The notes below the pieces were generated by a model. That model saw only the letters and a list, made by a program, of their open reading frames with translations, was not told the DNA's origin and searched no databases. The translations under genes and the position numbers were made by a program. This document shows, piece by piece, positions 38,648 through 50,203 of a stretch of DNA of 64,000 nt. This stretch comes from Lineus longissimus (lineage: Eukaryota > Nemertea > Pilidiophora > Heteronemertea > Lineidae), in assembly GCF_910592395.1 (NCBI RefSeq), contig NC_088312.1:22515292-22579291 (forward strand). The letters are read 5' to 3'. Numbering within the stretch: position 1 is the first letter of the stretch; every line of letters begins with the position of its first letter.

Positions 38648-39255
38648 GAAATATTTTACTATTTTAAGGATTCATGTAGGTGCAAAGGTAGTGTGTCAAC
38701 TGTCAATATTGATAAATATATTGCCATGGAAGTGCCGTAGACTTCTTTGGTAGGTAACTCCAATCCCAGAAATGAGTAGATTACGGTGTTTGTGATATAA
38801 ATGAAAGCACAGAAAAAGAGGAGATAAACTCGAGCTTCAGATATTCTTCAATTATATAATGCACGCTGTTAGTTACAGGTTTATCATGTTAGTTCTGCAG
38901 ATGGGTTCGATGGTGGAAACTGTGAGCACGGTAATTAACCGTAGAAAATTACGGGGAAAGTGAACCTGTACTTACGCTTATTTTTTTACAGTGTAGGAGA
39001 ATCGGTACTAAAGGAAATAGGCCAAATTTCGCCCTGCGACGTGACACTTCTTCCGATTATGCCATTTACTTGTGACACTTGTATTACCTCCTCTTATCAA
39101 CTAATCAATGTAGTTCTGAAGCAGCATAGTCAATCTTTTCAAATGCAAATAAGGTTTCAATTCTCTTTGCACTTTTATATCGGAAATTGCACTTTGACGA
39201 AAGCCTTTCTATCATTTCAATGATTTCTATATCGATAGGGTTTTTTTCACTCGAT
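38648..39255 (+). repeat. 600-bp segmental duplicate, copy B
   Basis: Direct-orientation match to 32825-33445, including the mini-ORF and the acceptor-like ttatttttttacag. Confidence 0.8.
38859..38963 (+). CDS. Signal-peptide-like mini-ORF or first exon (copy B)
   Basis: Thirty-four residues, MHAVSYRFIMLVLQMGSM..., differing from copy A at four positions (L to Q, L to S, Q to R, N to K), with start, length and stop preserved. The same donor-like ACG|GTAATT is present. Downstream, a frame from 38960 encodes a Cys-containing stretch (SPCDVTLL, FTCDTCITSS), but the splice phases do not join cleanly. Confidence 0.35.
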   Translation: MHAVSYRFIMLVLQMGSMVETVSTVINRRKLRGK

Positions 39256-41749
39256 GAATTATACAAAGAAATGTTTTGTGCAAATGAAAGTTAATAGCGT
39301 TCCCAATCAACATAGTGTAATTAAGTTGAACTGGACAATTTTCTTCTCGCTGTAACATGTGCAATATGTAACTTATGGTTGCGTCCACAGCATGATGTGA
39401 ATGTAAACATGCAAACGCGCTTCCGTACACATCATGGTTTGAAAGCAACAGATAGAAGTTTTTCTGTTCACAGCATTAATATCAATATTCATTAGGCTCA
39501 TTATAAAGCTCCCCCGAAGCAATATTTTTCTGTTGGATCCCAGTCATACATAATGTAGTCCATGTACATGCAATAAGCGTGGTAGCATATGAGCTATTGA
39601 ACAGACGTACATGTATGTCACGATCCTGGGTGTTAATTCGCCTATCAACTTGTTCGGCTGCGTCCACAGCAGACATGTTGTGTACATAACCACTTCAAAA
39701 AAGAAATGCTGAAAATTGCAAATGCCTTCCCCTTGTTGCGTACATAATCATGCACGGTCCCTTAGTTTGTCCTAGGTCCAACACAATTAAGGGACCAGTC
39801 AGCTGTTCACCATATCACTACATAGTGATATTGAAAAGTCATAAACGTCTTCACCGCCCTGAATGTTGATTGTCCAGTCTTGCTGCAAACGTTTCGACTT
39901 TGCATTATTGCTTGTTATCTTCAATAGTTGCTTTCTCGTGGTCTGCTGGTCGTTCTTTATTTAAGAGTTGAAGATAGCATTCAAAAATAGTGTAACAAGA
40001 AGTACATCAGGCATTTTAATCGGCCGTTCATTATACAACGCGTTGGAACAAAAGGTATTGTCAGCCATGTACTAAGGTATACCATAATAGCTAGGTAGCC
40101 GCAACTCTGGCGTAGATTTTTACGAGACGAGTGATCCATGTCAAGGCATAGCATAACCACTTCTGAATCACAGGAGACATTCACATCGGACTATACAGGA
40201 TAGATCGATAGCGCTCTTTTAGGTCTGATCGATTCATGTCAACGGTTTTTTGACAATGACCAAGTTGTGATAAATGGTGTCCCTTTAGATGTCAGATCAC
40301 CTGGTCCTGTCACTACCTACCCTGGACATGTGTCTCGTTTGATGAGTTAGTCCTGTCAGCTGTCCACGTTGGTGAGGACCATCGCTCCAGTCTGACCTCG
40401 AGGACCTCTCTGTGCCAAGCTGGGCACAGAGATCATTCTCTATCACCTTACCCTTATGAAAGAATTTCTCCTCAGGCCCAAGTTTTTTCCTTATCGCCAA
40501 ACGTGGTCAGTTTCGCGATGATACCTTTTATGCAATAGCTTCCAGCCAGTAGAAATTGCTATCACAAATCAATGTTGGCTAAATTTAGTCAGGTGCTTGC
40601 ATAATGATCTCTGGAGAGGTCATCAATTTGTAATTGAATTTAAAAATGCCTAATTCCAGAAATACGCACTAAATATAAATTTCGACACTGCCCTTGTGAA
40701 GACTGACATACAAATATTATGAATACCAAGTTTAAACAAATTTATACTCATAATAATTGCACTACAGCATTGTGTATTAGTGGATTTCTATTTAACTGGA
40801 CCACAAGTAATTACGAACGGCGTACCCCTTCAAGTGAAAACTAAGTTAAGGGCTAAGAAGTTTTATGCACATGGGCCCTGGTGTCTTCTATCATGACCTA
40901 CCAGTTATTAGTACAATAGCCATTTATAAAGATGTAGTTGTTCGATTGCGCAAGAATCTAAAATTTGCACTCACCCCGGCCACGTCAATCAAGTAGTAGC
41001 CCTTGTGATCAAGGGGACTTCATCCCGCATTTTGCTGCATTATGATTCTGCGCAGTGAAGTCCCATGCAAAGCTGCAACAGGATCAGGCATTTCTTTATC
41101 ATCATGGTAAAGGTGGGCCAAATTCAGTTACACTAAGTCTCGGATAGGTGTCGCGACAATCTCACAGTACATTGACTCTATTTATGCCTGTGCTAGAACG
41201 GTATTTCTCACTTTAACTCTACCAGACACTGCAGTTCCATAACAGTCACCTCGAGATCAACAACTTGATCCCCTAGCTCCTGCCTACATTCCCACCTTTA
41301 AAACCTTTACTGAGATCGAGCTGGAATCAAGCCGGGACCTCACAAATGAAACTTGAGACGTTGATGCGTCTAAAGGCCGGACTGGCCCGTCCCACTACAA
41401 GAGTGTACAGCGGATAGGAGCCTATCTCAATGAACCAATAAATGCTTCCATGGCGCCAATCCGACAGCTCCGGGCGCCAGCTTTGGGGTGTGCATTTTGA
41501 CTAATTCAGTCAAAAACCGCTGGTGACCCCAGCAATGACGTATAAGGCTAATAAAAGACAAGCTACTACTTACGCTGCTATGCCGCTGACCTCCATATTC
41601 ACACTTCCCTTAGGTTTTTCATATTATCCGCTGGCATCGTTGGTATAGTGAGTTTTTGCGCAAACCACGACAAGTGTGGGTGATATTTTTAATTGCCAAA
41701 TAAGTAGGTTTCAAGTGCCGCCAAAAAAATCGCCCGTTTGCAATAAGAG
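39256..41749 (+). other. Unassigned repeat-bearing stretch
   Basis: Contains the inverted arm at 40695-40795, the terminal-like motif at 40800-40832 and the dispersed repeat at about 41090-41290. No gene supported. Confidence 0.35.
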
Positions 41750-41887
41750 CCTGGTTGTTCAAAACCGTTTTTGTCGCTGACGCTGGCGCGTTCTTAACTT
41801 GGCGTTATCTCCTTCAGTTAAGCCCTTTCGACTTAAGGCCAAGTCAACGCCAGCGTTAGTGACGAAACTTGTTTTGAACAACCGGGC
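41750..41887. mobile_element. Hairpin MITE, 138 bp
   Basis: The left arm CCTGGTTGTTCAAAACCGTT pairs with the right arm TTGTTTTGAACAACCGGG, and inner parts GACGCTGGCG / CGCCAGCGTT also pair. Confidence 0.8.
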
Positions 41888-44179
41888 CAAGCTATGAACC
41901 CACTTATGCAGGGACACAGTACTTCTTTCTCCAGGATCTCCGATGCATGCAGCCGCCGTAAATTTACCAGAAGAATATGACGAAAATGACTCTCGAGTTC
42001 TGTTTGCAACACATGTTATAGCTTAATACTTTGGTTTGATAATAATCAATAACGATAATGACATAAATTTAGACGTAGACATGACACTGTCAGAGATAAA
42101 ACTGTGGGAAGAAGACATTTGGCTGTTGCGAAGAGACAAAACAAACACAAATATCTTTATGATTGAGTTTTTCCTGGTATTGGATGGATACAGCTCTAAA
42201 GTCACCAACCTCCTCGGGCATGACTTTATTGCGGGAATTACTGACTGCAAAATGATATACGTTCGTCGATTTATGAGACCACACTAAAGCATGAGAACAA
42301 CCGAAGCATGCAGATAAAAACATTATTATTGATATTCATGTCATTCAGAACTAACCTCCGCCCACACCCCTACTCTTTACGCGGGTTGTCTGGAAGCTTG
42401 GCGATGTCAATACATCGAGAATCAAGATGGTTTATGTGAGCTCGGGCTAAAGCTCTCCGCAAACTGGTGCCCCCCCCCCCTTCCCTACGACAAGCGATAA
42501 TTCTATCACTTGTTTGCGGGTAAAACTGATATTGCTAGTGGTGTTGATATTGAATGAGGTCGAAGCCACCGCAAACGAGAGATTTTTTATCCAAGAGAGC
42601 ATGAGTTCACGATGCAGCGACAATATTGCCCTTAATCCGGGGTGCATAAAGCATCATTTCTTATTTTCTCTTTGCTTGTTTTGTTGTGCTTTCATCAATG
42701 GGGTTCTTAACCCAGGTACGTAGGAATAGTTTCGCCTCACCCGATTAGACTCCTGGGGCAGTCCATTTCGTCATCCTATTCGTACTCTCTCATAGGGACC
42801 AGGCCGGTCCACTGTGTCCGGAGTGTACACACGATTCATTGCGTGAGCAGTTCGTTGCCATGGGTTAGGCCTGTCGGGACCGGGAGGGAGTCATTTCATT
42901 GACTAAACCCGGGCCGTAATGACAATACCAAACGATTTATAACGTGATTCAAGGGATCAAGACCAGGACCGTGACGGAATAATTTCCTCGGAACCGCAGA
43001 GAATAGATTAGACCATCGAAGAGCTTCAGATAAGGTCGTTCGTCGATAAAAGCTGGTCACTTGACAAGAACTTTACCACAAATAGGGAGCCCAGTCGGTT
43101 GGCCTTTTCTATCACCGGGCAAAACCGGTAATGCCACTCTGGTCATCGCCACTATCATCAAGCAGTAATATGGGACGTCCTGACAGGCATTGACCAATCA
43201 GGAGGGAGCTATCATGCTTGTTCGGCACAGACAGCACGGCCATGATCACATACGGGGGTTTGATTGGTCAAGACCTGTCACCTGACAGATAGTACCTCGT
43301 TCTATTTGATTCGTTTTACAGAGTTTCCCCTGGCCACAGGAAGGTCCCTGGCGCTCTGCGGAATGTGCTTCGTCCGTCCGTAAATTCTTCACATACTAAA
43401 GGAGGAGCTCCTGCATTTAGTCCCTCTTTAAACCTCAGGCCTGCATAAAAAGGAATGAAGAACGACCAACGAAATCTGCATATCATATCTTATTCTGCGA
43501 AAACTATACAGAAAAGCCGGAATGTTTATTTTTTATTAGCCCGGTATCTCACTTGGCAATCGGTCGGAAAGGAACTAGCTTGAATTGCTAACACTTTCAA
43601 CATCAAACTTGAAATAATCGAGAGATTAACTGCTGAAAACGACTTGCCAGTTTTAATCAGTCAGCAGTGATATGATTGGCTCTCTGGATCGGACGTCATA
43701 CACCGGGTATAGTACATTGTATCGTCTACTGATTAACGGCGGCGCTTCATAGCTTCTTTGGCAAACATGCTTGAAAATATCATCATCACTGATTCCTCAG
43801 GAGGAGTGACCTGTAAAATATGGAAGTACTTTTCTGTAACCCGGCAGCGAACGAAGTTCATCAAGTCCAATAACAACCCACATCGGACATCTTTGAGGCT
43901 GAGATTGGGCCGGCTATAGGTCTCACTAGCCTATTTTGATATAAAAGATTGAAATAGTTGTCAGTTGGCTTTTTTCAAGGTGATGAGTAGATGTGTATGA
44001 AAATCTTTTTTCACCATCTTGAAGTTATAAGCATAAACGTGAAATTTTTCAAATTTGCCTTAACATACAAGGTGTCTCATGCATTGTGCTGCATCAGTCT
44101 ATGCATGACTGTATGTCCAGACGACGTTGAAAGTTGTTCTAGAAGTGACAAGCTATTCAAAAATGTATAGGTTTGTGTG
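41888..44179 (+). other. Unassigned stretch
   Basis: A frame at 42514-42723 starts at TTG and has a hydrophobic segment but no ATG or splice support. No recognised gene or element. A poly-C tract lies at about 42471. Confidence 0.35.
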
Positions 44180-45029
44180 AGAGTATATGGCAAGCCGTCT
44201 GTCTAATAATTAAGAAAAACAGGTTTTATTGAAAAAAAAATGGTTTTCTTCTTAAAAAACTTAGTTTATGGAAGAAAACCATGTTTTCTTCAATGAAACT
44301 AGGTTTTCTTGCCAGAAGCATAAGTTGATTAAAAAAACCTGTTTTTTTAACAAGATAACTTGGTTTTTAAAATCAACCTATGCTTCTTCCAAGAAAACCT
44401 AGTTTCATGGAAGAAAACTATGTTTTATGGAATAAAACAAGGTTATATGCATTTCTTTTTCAAAACCAAGTTTTTAATGTAAAAGACCAGGTTATTTTCA
44501 AAACCTAGTCTTTTTACCTCGTCCCGGACTGGCCCAAGCCAAAGGAGCCACGCGAGTGCTGAGGTAAAAAGACTAGGTTGTTTCGAAACCAGGTTTTCTT
44601 CTTTCGAAACTAGGTTTTCTTCTTAAAAAACCAAGTTTCATGGAAAAAAAAATGTTTTCTTCAACGAAACTAGTTTTTTTTGGAAAAAAAACAGGTTTTT
44701 ATGAAAAAAACTAGGTTGTTTTAATTATTAGTCAAATGGCTGGATGAAAACATGGTTTTTCTTTTTTCGAAACTTGGTTTTGAAGAGAAATCATGGAACC
44801 TACACTTTATCTAAAAAGAATAAGTTATTTTTTAAAAAACTAGTTTTATGGAAGAAAACCTAGTTTTCTTGTTGAAAACAAACTTTTCGGGAAGAAAACC
44901 ATGTTTAGTTTCAATGAAAAAAAACATGGTTTTCTTCCATGAAACCAGGTTTTTTAAGAAGAAAACCAGGTTCTTTTCAAGAAAACTAGGTTTTCTTAAT
45001 TATTGGACGAACGGCTTGCCATAAGAGTA
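44180..45029. mobile_element. Foldback element with 6-bp target duplication
   Basis: The element runs 44186-45023: left end TATGGCAAGCCGTCTGTC, right end complementary to TATGGCAAGCCGTTCGTC, both followed inward by AATAATTAAGAAAA. It is flanked by AGAGTA at 44180-44185 and 45024-45029, a target-site duplication. The interior consists almost wholly of short inverted phrases such as AAAACCTAGTTTTCTT, and a central hairpin has arms AACCTAGTCTTTTTACCTC (about 44511-44529) and its complement (about 44559-44577). No ORF. Confidence 0.88.
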
Positions 45030-45163
45030 AGGTACTGCCGAGTCTACAGCCGCTGGAACAGGGGTATGAATGAAATGACGTCGCGTCATTTTTGGAGGCA
45101 GGTAGGCCTGGCCTCCGCACCGGCTAGTGAGACCATAGGCTGGGTGCCATAGTTTGCTGCTAC

Positions 45164-45652
45164 AGTCCATTCGTAAATGTTACCTCCGCATCGTTTGGGG
45201 CTCTGGAGGGCGAACTACTGGTCTGATTTCTTTGAAGTTTGGTATTTGTTGATCCTTGCCTCAAAACTAACCGGGATTTTTTCATTCTGGTAACCATGGT
45301 AAAAAATAGAACAATTTGTATGCATTTGTGTACATTGACGTAGTGCATAAAATTCGGACATTTTCCGCGCTGTACAGTATATTTCTCGACCAATCTGGAT
45401 GAAATGTTTTTTATGTCCATTTACTTATGTGCCAAAAATGAATGAGAAATATCCAGAAGCAAAATATGGCCTATCCTGGGGACCCCCCCCCCCCCCCCCC
45501 CCCAAATGACAATTGGACTTCGCTGAAGAGTTTCTTTCATTTCTGCCATGAGAATGCTAAACCCCTAATATCATGTTTGGTTTTAAGGCAAGTATAGTAG
45601 TAGTTCGCCCTCCAGTGCTCAAACGATGTGGACATATATTTATGAATGGACT
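45164..45652. mobile_element. MITE with poly-C core
   Basis: The left arm from AGTCCATTCGTAAATGT through GGAGGGCGAACTACT matches the complement of the right arm ending ATTTATGAATGGACT. A C-tract of about 22 bases (45482-45503) sits in the middle. Confidence 0.75.
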
Positions 45653-45684
45653 AGCCTATAGTCTTACTTTGCGGCATTTTTTTC

Positions 45685-46091
45685 TTATGGCTGGCGCGAG
45701 TGGGCAGAATTCAGAATTATGCCACGGCATGAATCGGAATTGTGGTGTGGCATAAATTAGTCAATCAAAACCTCGGATCTCGTGAATTATGCCGCGGCAT
45801 TAAGCTGAATTTAGCCCCATCAAAAAGCATGAATTATGCCTCGCCATAATAAAACCAATCAGAACTTGGCAATCGTTTCATTTATAGTGCGGCTTAATTC
45901 ACGAGATCCGAGGTTTTTATTGGTTGATTTATAGTGCAACATAATTGAGAAATATGCCACAACACAATCCCGATTTATGCCGGGCATAATTCACGAGATC
46001 CGAGGGTTTGATTGGCTGATTTTTGCCACACGACAATTCCGATTTATGCCGTGGCATAATTCTAAATTCTGTCCCCTTGCGCCTGCCATAA
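45685..46091. mobile_element. Foldback element, 407 bp
   Basis: Ends TTATGGCTGGCGCGAGTGGG and CCCCTTGCGCCTGCCATAA are inverted copies. Arms extend over about 110 bases through GAATTATGCCACGGCAT / ATGCCGTGGCATAATTC and CTCGGATCTCGTGAATTATG / CATAATTCACGAGATCCGAG. An inner inverted pair repeats the last motif. Confidence 0.85.
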
Positions 46092-46392
46092 ACGTGGGGA
46101 GTTATCATTGCAGAAGTAGGCCAAACGCAAGCTGGAATCCAGCTAGCACACATAACTCCAGCAAACACAAGCCATGACACAGAACTCCAGCACGCAAGGT
46201 TTTATAATATGGTCTGGCAGCCGAAGCGAAAGTATGCACATTATGGCATATTATTTTCAGTTACAGTATCTAACCGAGCATATATTTCTCGTTATGGTCA
46301 TAGAGGGCGCTACCAGTGCAAATCACTGGCAATTAAAGGGACGAGCATGCGATATTAGGGTAATTTGGAATATAAATTTTGGCTGGTTCATC

Positions 46393-46512
46393 GGGATTGG
46401 TAGGTGGCGCCAGCATCTAACTAAGCATGTATTTGCCACTATGGTCATAAAGGGATTGGTAGGTGGCGCCAGCATCTAACTAAGCATATATTTGCCACTA
46501 TGGTCATAAAGA
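46393..46512 (+). repeat. 59-bp tandem duplication
   Basis: Two near-identical copies of a unit with GATTGGTAGGTGGCGCCAGC and TTTGCCACTATGGTCATAAA, and a more diverged third relative upstream from about 46268. Confidence 0.75.
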
Positions 46513-46610
46513 GAGGGGCTACAAGTGCAAATCACTGGGACTATCCTGTGACATGGGATGGATAGGTGGCGCCAGCGCGGCAGATGGAAGGTATATTACA
46601 ACTTGAGGTG

Positions 46611-46835
46611 TATTGAGACCCGCACCACACCAAAGAGTAAATCTCAAGATCGAAACCGCGACCAAAGCACTGCAACAACCAATTGAAGAGTAAATGTCAA
46701 GACTCAAACCCATGACTAACGTACTACGCCACCCTATTGAAGAGAATGTATCAAGAATCGAACCCATGACCAATCAAGAATCGAACCTATGGCTAACGTG
46801 CTACACAACTCCATTGAAGAGTAAATCTCAAGCAC
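46611..46835 (-). repeat. Tandem B-box-like repeat
   Basis: On the - strand CATGGGTTCGATTCTTGA and variants recur about every 57 bases. GGTTCGATTC is a Pol III B-box consensus, so this looks like an amplified piece of a tRNA-derived SINE. Confidence 0.5.
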
Positions 46836-47139
46836 TACACCATCCACAATTATGGAGGTATTCTGTAGCCATGTTGGCACCAAAATTATTGTAGGATCAA
46901 AAACTGGCGGGGTCAAAAATAATGGTCGCTCCCCATTTCTCTCGTTGCGTTGCGTTGTTGGCCAACAGGTGTGAGCAATTAACAATGGGTATTGACCAGG
47001 CCAATGGGCACAGGTACACAATTCCCTTTCATTTGCGCTGCGCTGCGTTGCGCAAAGTCCAGTAAGCCCTACTGACGAACTACATCGGGACGCATTTGAA
47101 CCCAGCACAAATGTGACATGGTTCAGAACATCGTCTCAC

Positions 47140-49647
47140 CTTCATCGGAGGTCCAGGCGCCATCAGGGGATTGTCACATGGGGGTGCGAAGTCAGCATCT
47201 TCGACCTGAAGCTCAATGCCATCGACCGAAATCTTCCTATCGAAATCTGAAGAAAATGTTTTGGGCAAATGTAAAGTCATCAATTTGGTTTTTTTAGGTG
47301 TTTATTTTCATCTGCCAAAAGGAATGAGGTTATTGGACTGAAAATGGCCGCGGCCCCAGATTCGGACTGACTTTGGGGATAAAATAGCAAAAACTCATAC
47401 CGTTTTAAATAATATAATGTCGACCAAAATGTTTGAATGTAAAACTTCAACCATTTCACAAACTTTCGAGTGACTAGAAGCCCCGAACATCTTATGATAA
47501 TACAACGGCCATTTGGAGGCAATGGCGGCCAATTTAAGCAGAGCCGGAACGACGTCATCAATAGAGTTCCGGTCATGTGCAAGAAGGATGCCTTTATTGA
47601 TCTTTGGACGAGCTGAACAGCCAATTCAGTGGCCACCAATATCCTAATGAGAGGATTGCTAGCATTTTTTGCGGAGCAAAATTACGCTAGCACCTCTCCC
47701 ACACTTTCAGTCACGGACCACGTATCACAAGGCAACCTCTACCAATGGCGAGGCTTGGCGATTGAATGGGCACCAAGACGAAAATGGGAAGAAAACAAGA
47801 AGTGTGCAAGAGAACTGCAATTCCTTTGGAAGTGCCTCTGTTAGAACTTACATCCTTTGTAACCGGGCAGTGTGGACTCAGACTGAAGAAGTTTTGGCAT
47901 GCAGTTGGCATCGACGACGAGGGCAACCTGGGTATCTTCATCGGTCATCGCATATATGGTCATCTCCGGTGCGCTCATTACTTTCATCATGCCAGAATTT
48001 TCTGAGAGAATCAAATAAAAAGGTCAATTTCTACTTAAAGTATAATCGGATACAGCGCAGTCGGGTGCTCAATCTGAAGTGACTGAAGCCAATGTGAAAA
48101 CCGGGTTATTCGCCAAGAAAAAGTGTCCATTGTTTGTCTAATGTAGAGTGTACCCAACCAAAAACAAATTTTTTAAAAACAATCGTATGGCTTAAAACCG
48201 CATTGAATTGGTGCGTTAGTTTGCAAATGCACATGCCATGTCCAAAGCCTCCTAGCAACACGGGCGAAAATCCTAATCAGAGATCAGCATAAGTGTGATA
48301 CTACAAGTTGCGGCGCATGGTAGCAAGCATGGGTATTATCCTCCTGGCCAGGTTAATCCACGCCCAAGTTGTCCCTTTAAACTCACTCACCTATCATGCA
48401 CTGGTGCTTGTCTGTTAATTTTCCTTTTATTTTCTTTGACACACACTGTTCATATTTATCATCTCCTCCAACAATGCTCATGGTCACCGTTTCCTGGCAG
48501 AAAATCCGACAACAATTAATTGACATGGGTAAGAATTCATAAAGACTTGAAATGTAGAAGCAATATTACAATCTTTAGCACTAGGTGCCAAATTTTTGAG
48601 CTTTTCAGAAACCTTTTAGGATTTTCAACCAACCCAAATATGCACCCCCATAGATATTTTTTGGGGAATAGAAAATCCCGTTAAGGTTTTAAAGCTAGAA
48701 AAAATGGGCAGGGTATCATTTCCCTGAAAAGGTCTACGGGGTACACATTATTTAGTTGACTGCAAAACCATGAAAGGTGTTCCAAAGGCTAAAAAACTTT
48801 GTCTTTAAGAGTATACTATACTCATGAAAAAAGAAACAGATTACGCAGTTTCAGGCCTAGGCCTCACTGATGTAGTTTCAAAGGTCAGTGTCATATTAAT
48901 GCGCCACATCCCGTATTTTTTCTTCCAGAAATCATAACACTTACCACTGGAAAGTCCACTAAGAAAGCAGCCCCGGATATGAGGGTTTCCTCACTTGTGC
49001 CGACCCTGCCTAACAGAAACGCAAACTTCTGTGCTTTGAAGTCGAATGCGAAGCTAAAATGCAACAGGATTACACATCAATAAACATTATATCTTAAAGT
49101 GACAACTTGGGCGTGGCATTCACCTGGCCAGGAGGATAATGACACTGCTTGCTACCAAGCACCGCAACTTGTAGTAGTCCTATCAGACTAAGGTATCGTA
49201 AGGGAGTTATTCCGAAATGGACGCGAGGACGTAACATCTGTTTCAAAGTGCGTTTCCAAGGTGTTTGTATAAAAAAATCATTTGTGTCGTATATATCACT
49301 GGAATCACTTGATTCCCTTCTTCAACGCAGTGTTTTTCTTTGGAGAGGATACAGTCTGTTTGCGTTAGACAGTTATGCGCAAACCGTACCATCGTCACTT
49401 TATCCGAAGTTCCGAAGTGTCGTATACTCACGGAAAAAGTGAAAAACTATTATATGCTAACTTACTTTCCAATTCCGCTGATCTCCATATTCAAATTTTT
49501 ATTGGGCGTCGTCATAGTCAGATTCATGATGAAGAACACGTCCGCCTTGACCTGGTCCGGAAAACAACACGTCTCCGCGATACAACACGCCTCCGTCATC
49601 TTTGTTGCCATATCAACCAAAACAACAATTGCCAAGATAAACTTCAT
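47140..49647 (-). CDS. Ependymin-related secreted protein, five exons, 3' end missing
   Basis: The exons on the - strand are A 49647-49466, B 49053-48945, C 48493-48391, D 48001-47852 and E 47246-47140. Donors are GTAAGT, GTAAGT, GTGAGT, GTAAGT and GTGAGA; acceptors end gcattttag, ttttctgccag, attctctcag and ttttcttcag. Phases agree at all four joins and total 651 bases, 217 codons with no stop. The product opens with a signal peptide (MKFILAIVVLVDMATKMTEA), then CCIAETCCFPDQVKAD. A central part has KYEQCVSKK and KHQCMIENSG. It ends DGIELQVEDADFAPPCDNPL, matching the C-terminal (N)xxLGxxDPxxFxPPxxC motif of ependymins. Such proteins are secreted and expanded in marine invertebrates. The last short exon was not found. 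Confidence 0.72.
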
Positions 49648-49782
49648 TTTGGTCTATAAATACGAGATGAAATTGAGGTCAAACATCATGCCAACATTCG
49701 CTATGCACGAAGTACTCGATCAGCAAAAACTTATTTTTTTTGTAATAGCGACTTGAAGATTTAGAAAAAAAAGAAAGCATCA

Positions 49783-50203
49783 GGCCATTCAAAATTAATT
49801 TTTAGATTTACGTCACTCAGATCTGAAAAATTTGGTGGGGAGGGGAATTTTTTTTTTACTTTTTGACATTTTGAAATCCGTGTACTCCTCAGTTCGAAAA
49901 GGATGAAATAACCTTCCACTCTAGTCTATTCCCGCAATGCGGCGTCGGTATACTATTGCGTACTACATCTAACGGGAGTTGGATATTTTGGATAGTAAAT
50001 GGTCATATAAGCACTGTACCGAAGTTATCCCTATGAGGAGTTGTGCCAGTAGGGCCATAAAAAAAGGTTTCCAATGGGCTTCAAGACCGAACTAATACAA
50101 AAGAACGGTTTTTTAAAATTTAGCAAAAAACAAAAAATATTGGGACGGAGGCAAAAACCGGGGCGGGCGGTAACGTAAATCTAAAAATTAATTTTGAATG
50201 GCC
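49783..50203. mobile_element. MITE 136 bp upstream of the ependymin-related start
   Basis: The left end GGCCATTCAAAATTAATTTT and right end AAAATTAATTTTGAATGGCC are perfect inverted repeats of about 31 bases continuing to TTTACGT / ACGTAAA. The G-rich interior has no ORF. Confidence 0.88.

Noticed and set aside
32825-39255. LTR retrotransposon bounded by the 600-bp direct repeats
   Set aside because: No TG/CA ends, primer-binding site, polypurine tract or gag-pol lies between; the interval holds a broken Harbinger transposase and an unrelated ORF.
36056-40832. Single 4.8-kb transposon defined by the GTACGCCGTTCGTAATTAC motifs
   Set aside because: The inverted motifs match, but another inverted pair (38095/40795) nests inside and no transposase of its own is visible, so the boundaries cannot be trusted.
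42514-42723. Frame with hydrophobic N-terminus like a signal peptide
   Set aside because: It begins at TTG, has no upstream ATG or acceptor, and no supporting downstream exon.
47629-48082. Overlapping + strand frames at 47.6-48.1 kb as genes
   Set aside because: They are shadows of ependymin-related exon D on the - strand, which has splice and phase support.
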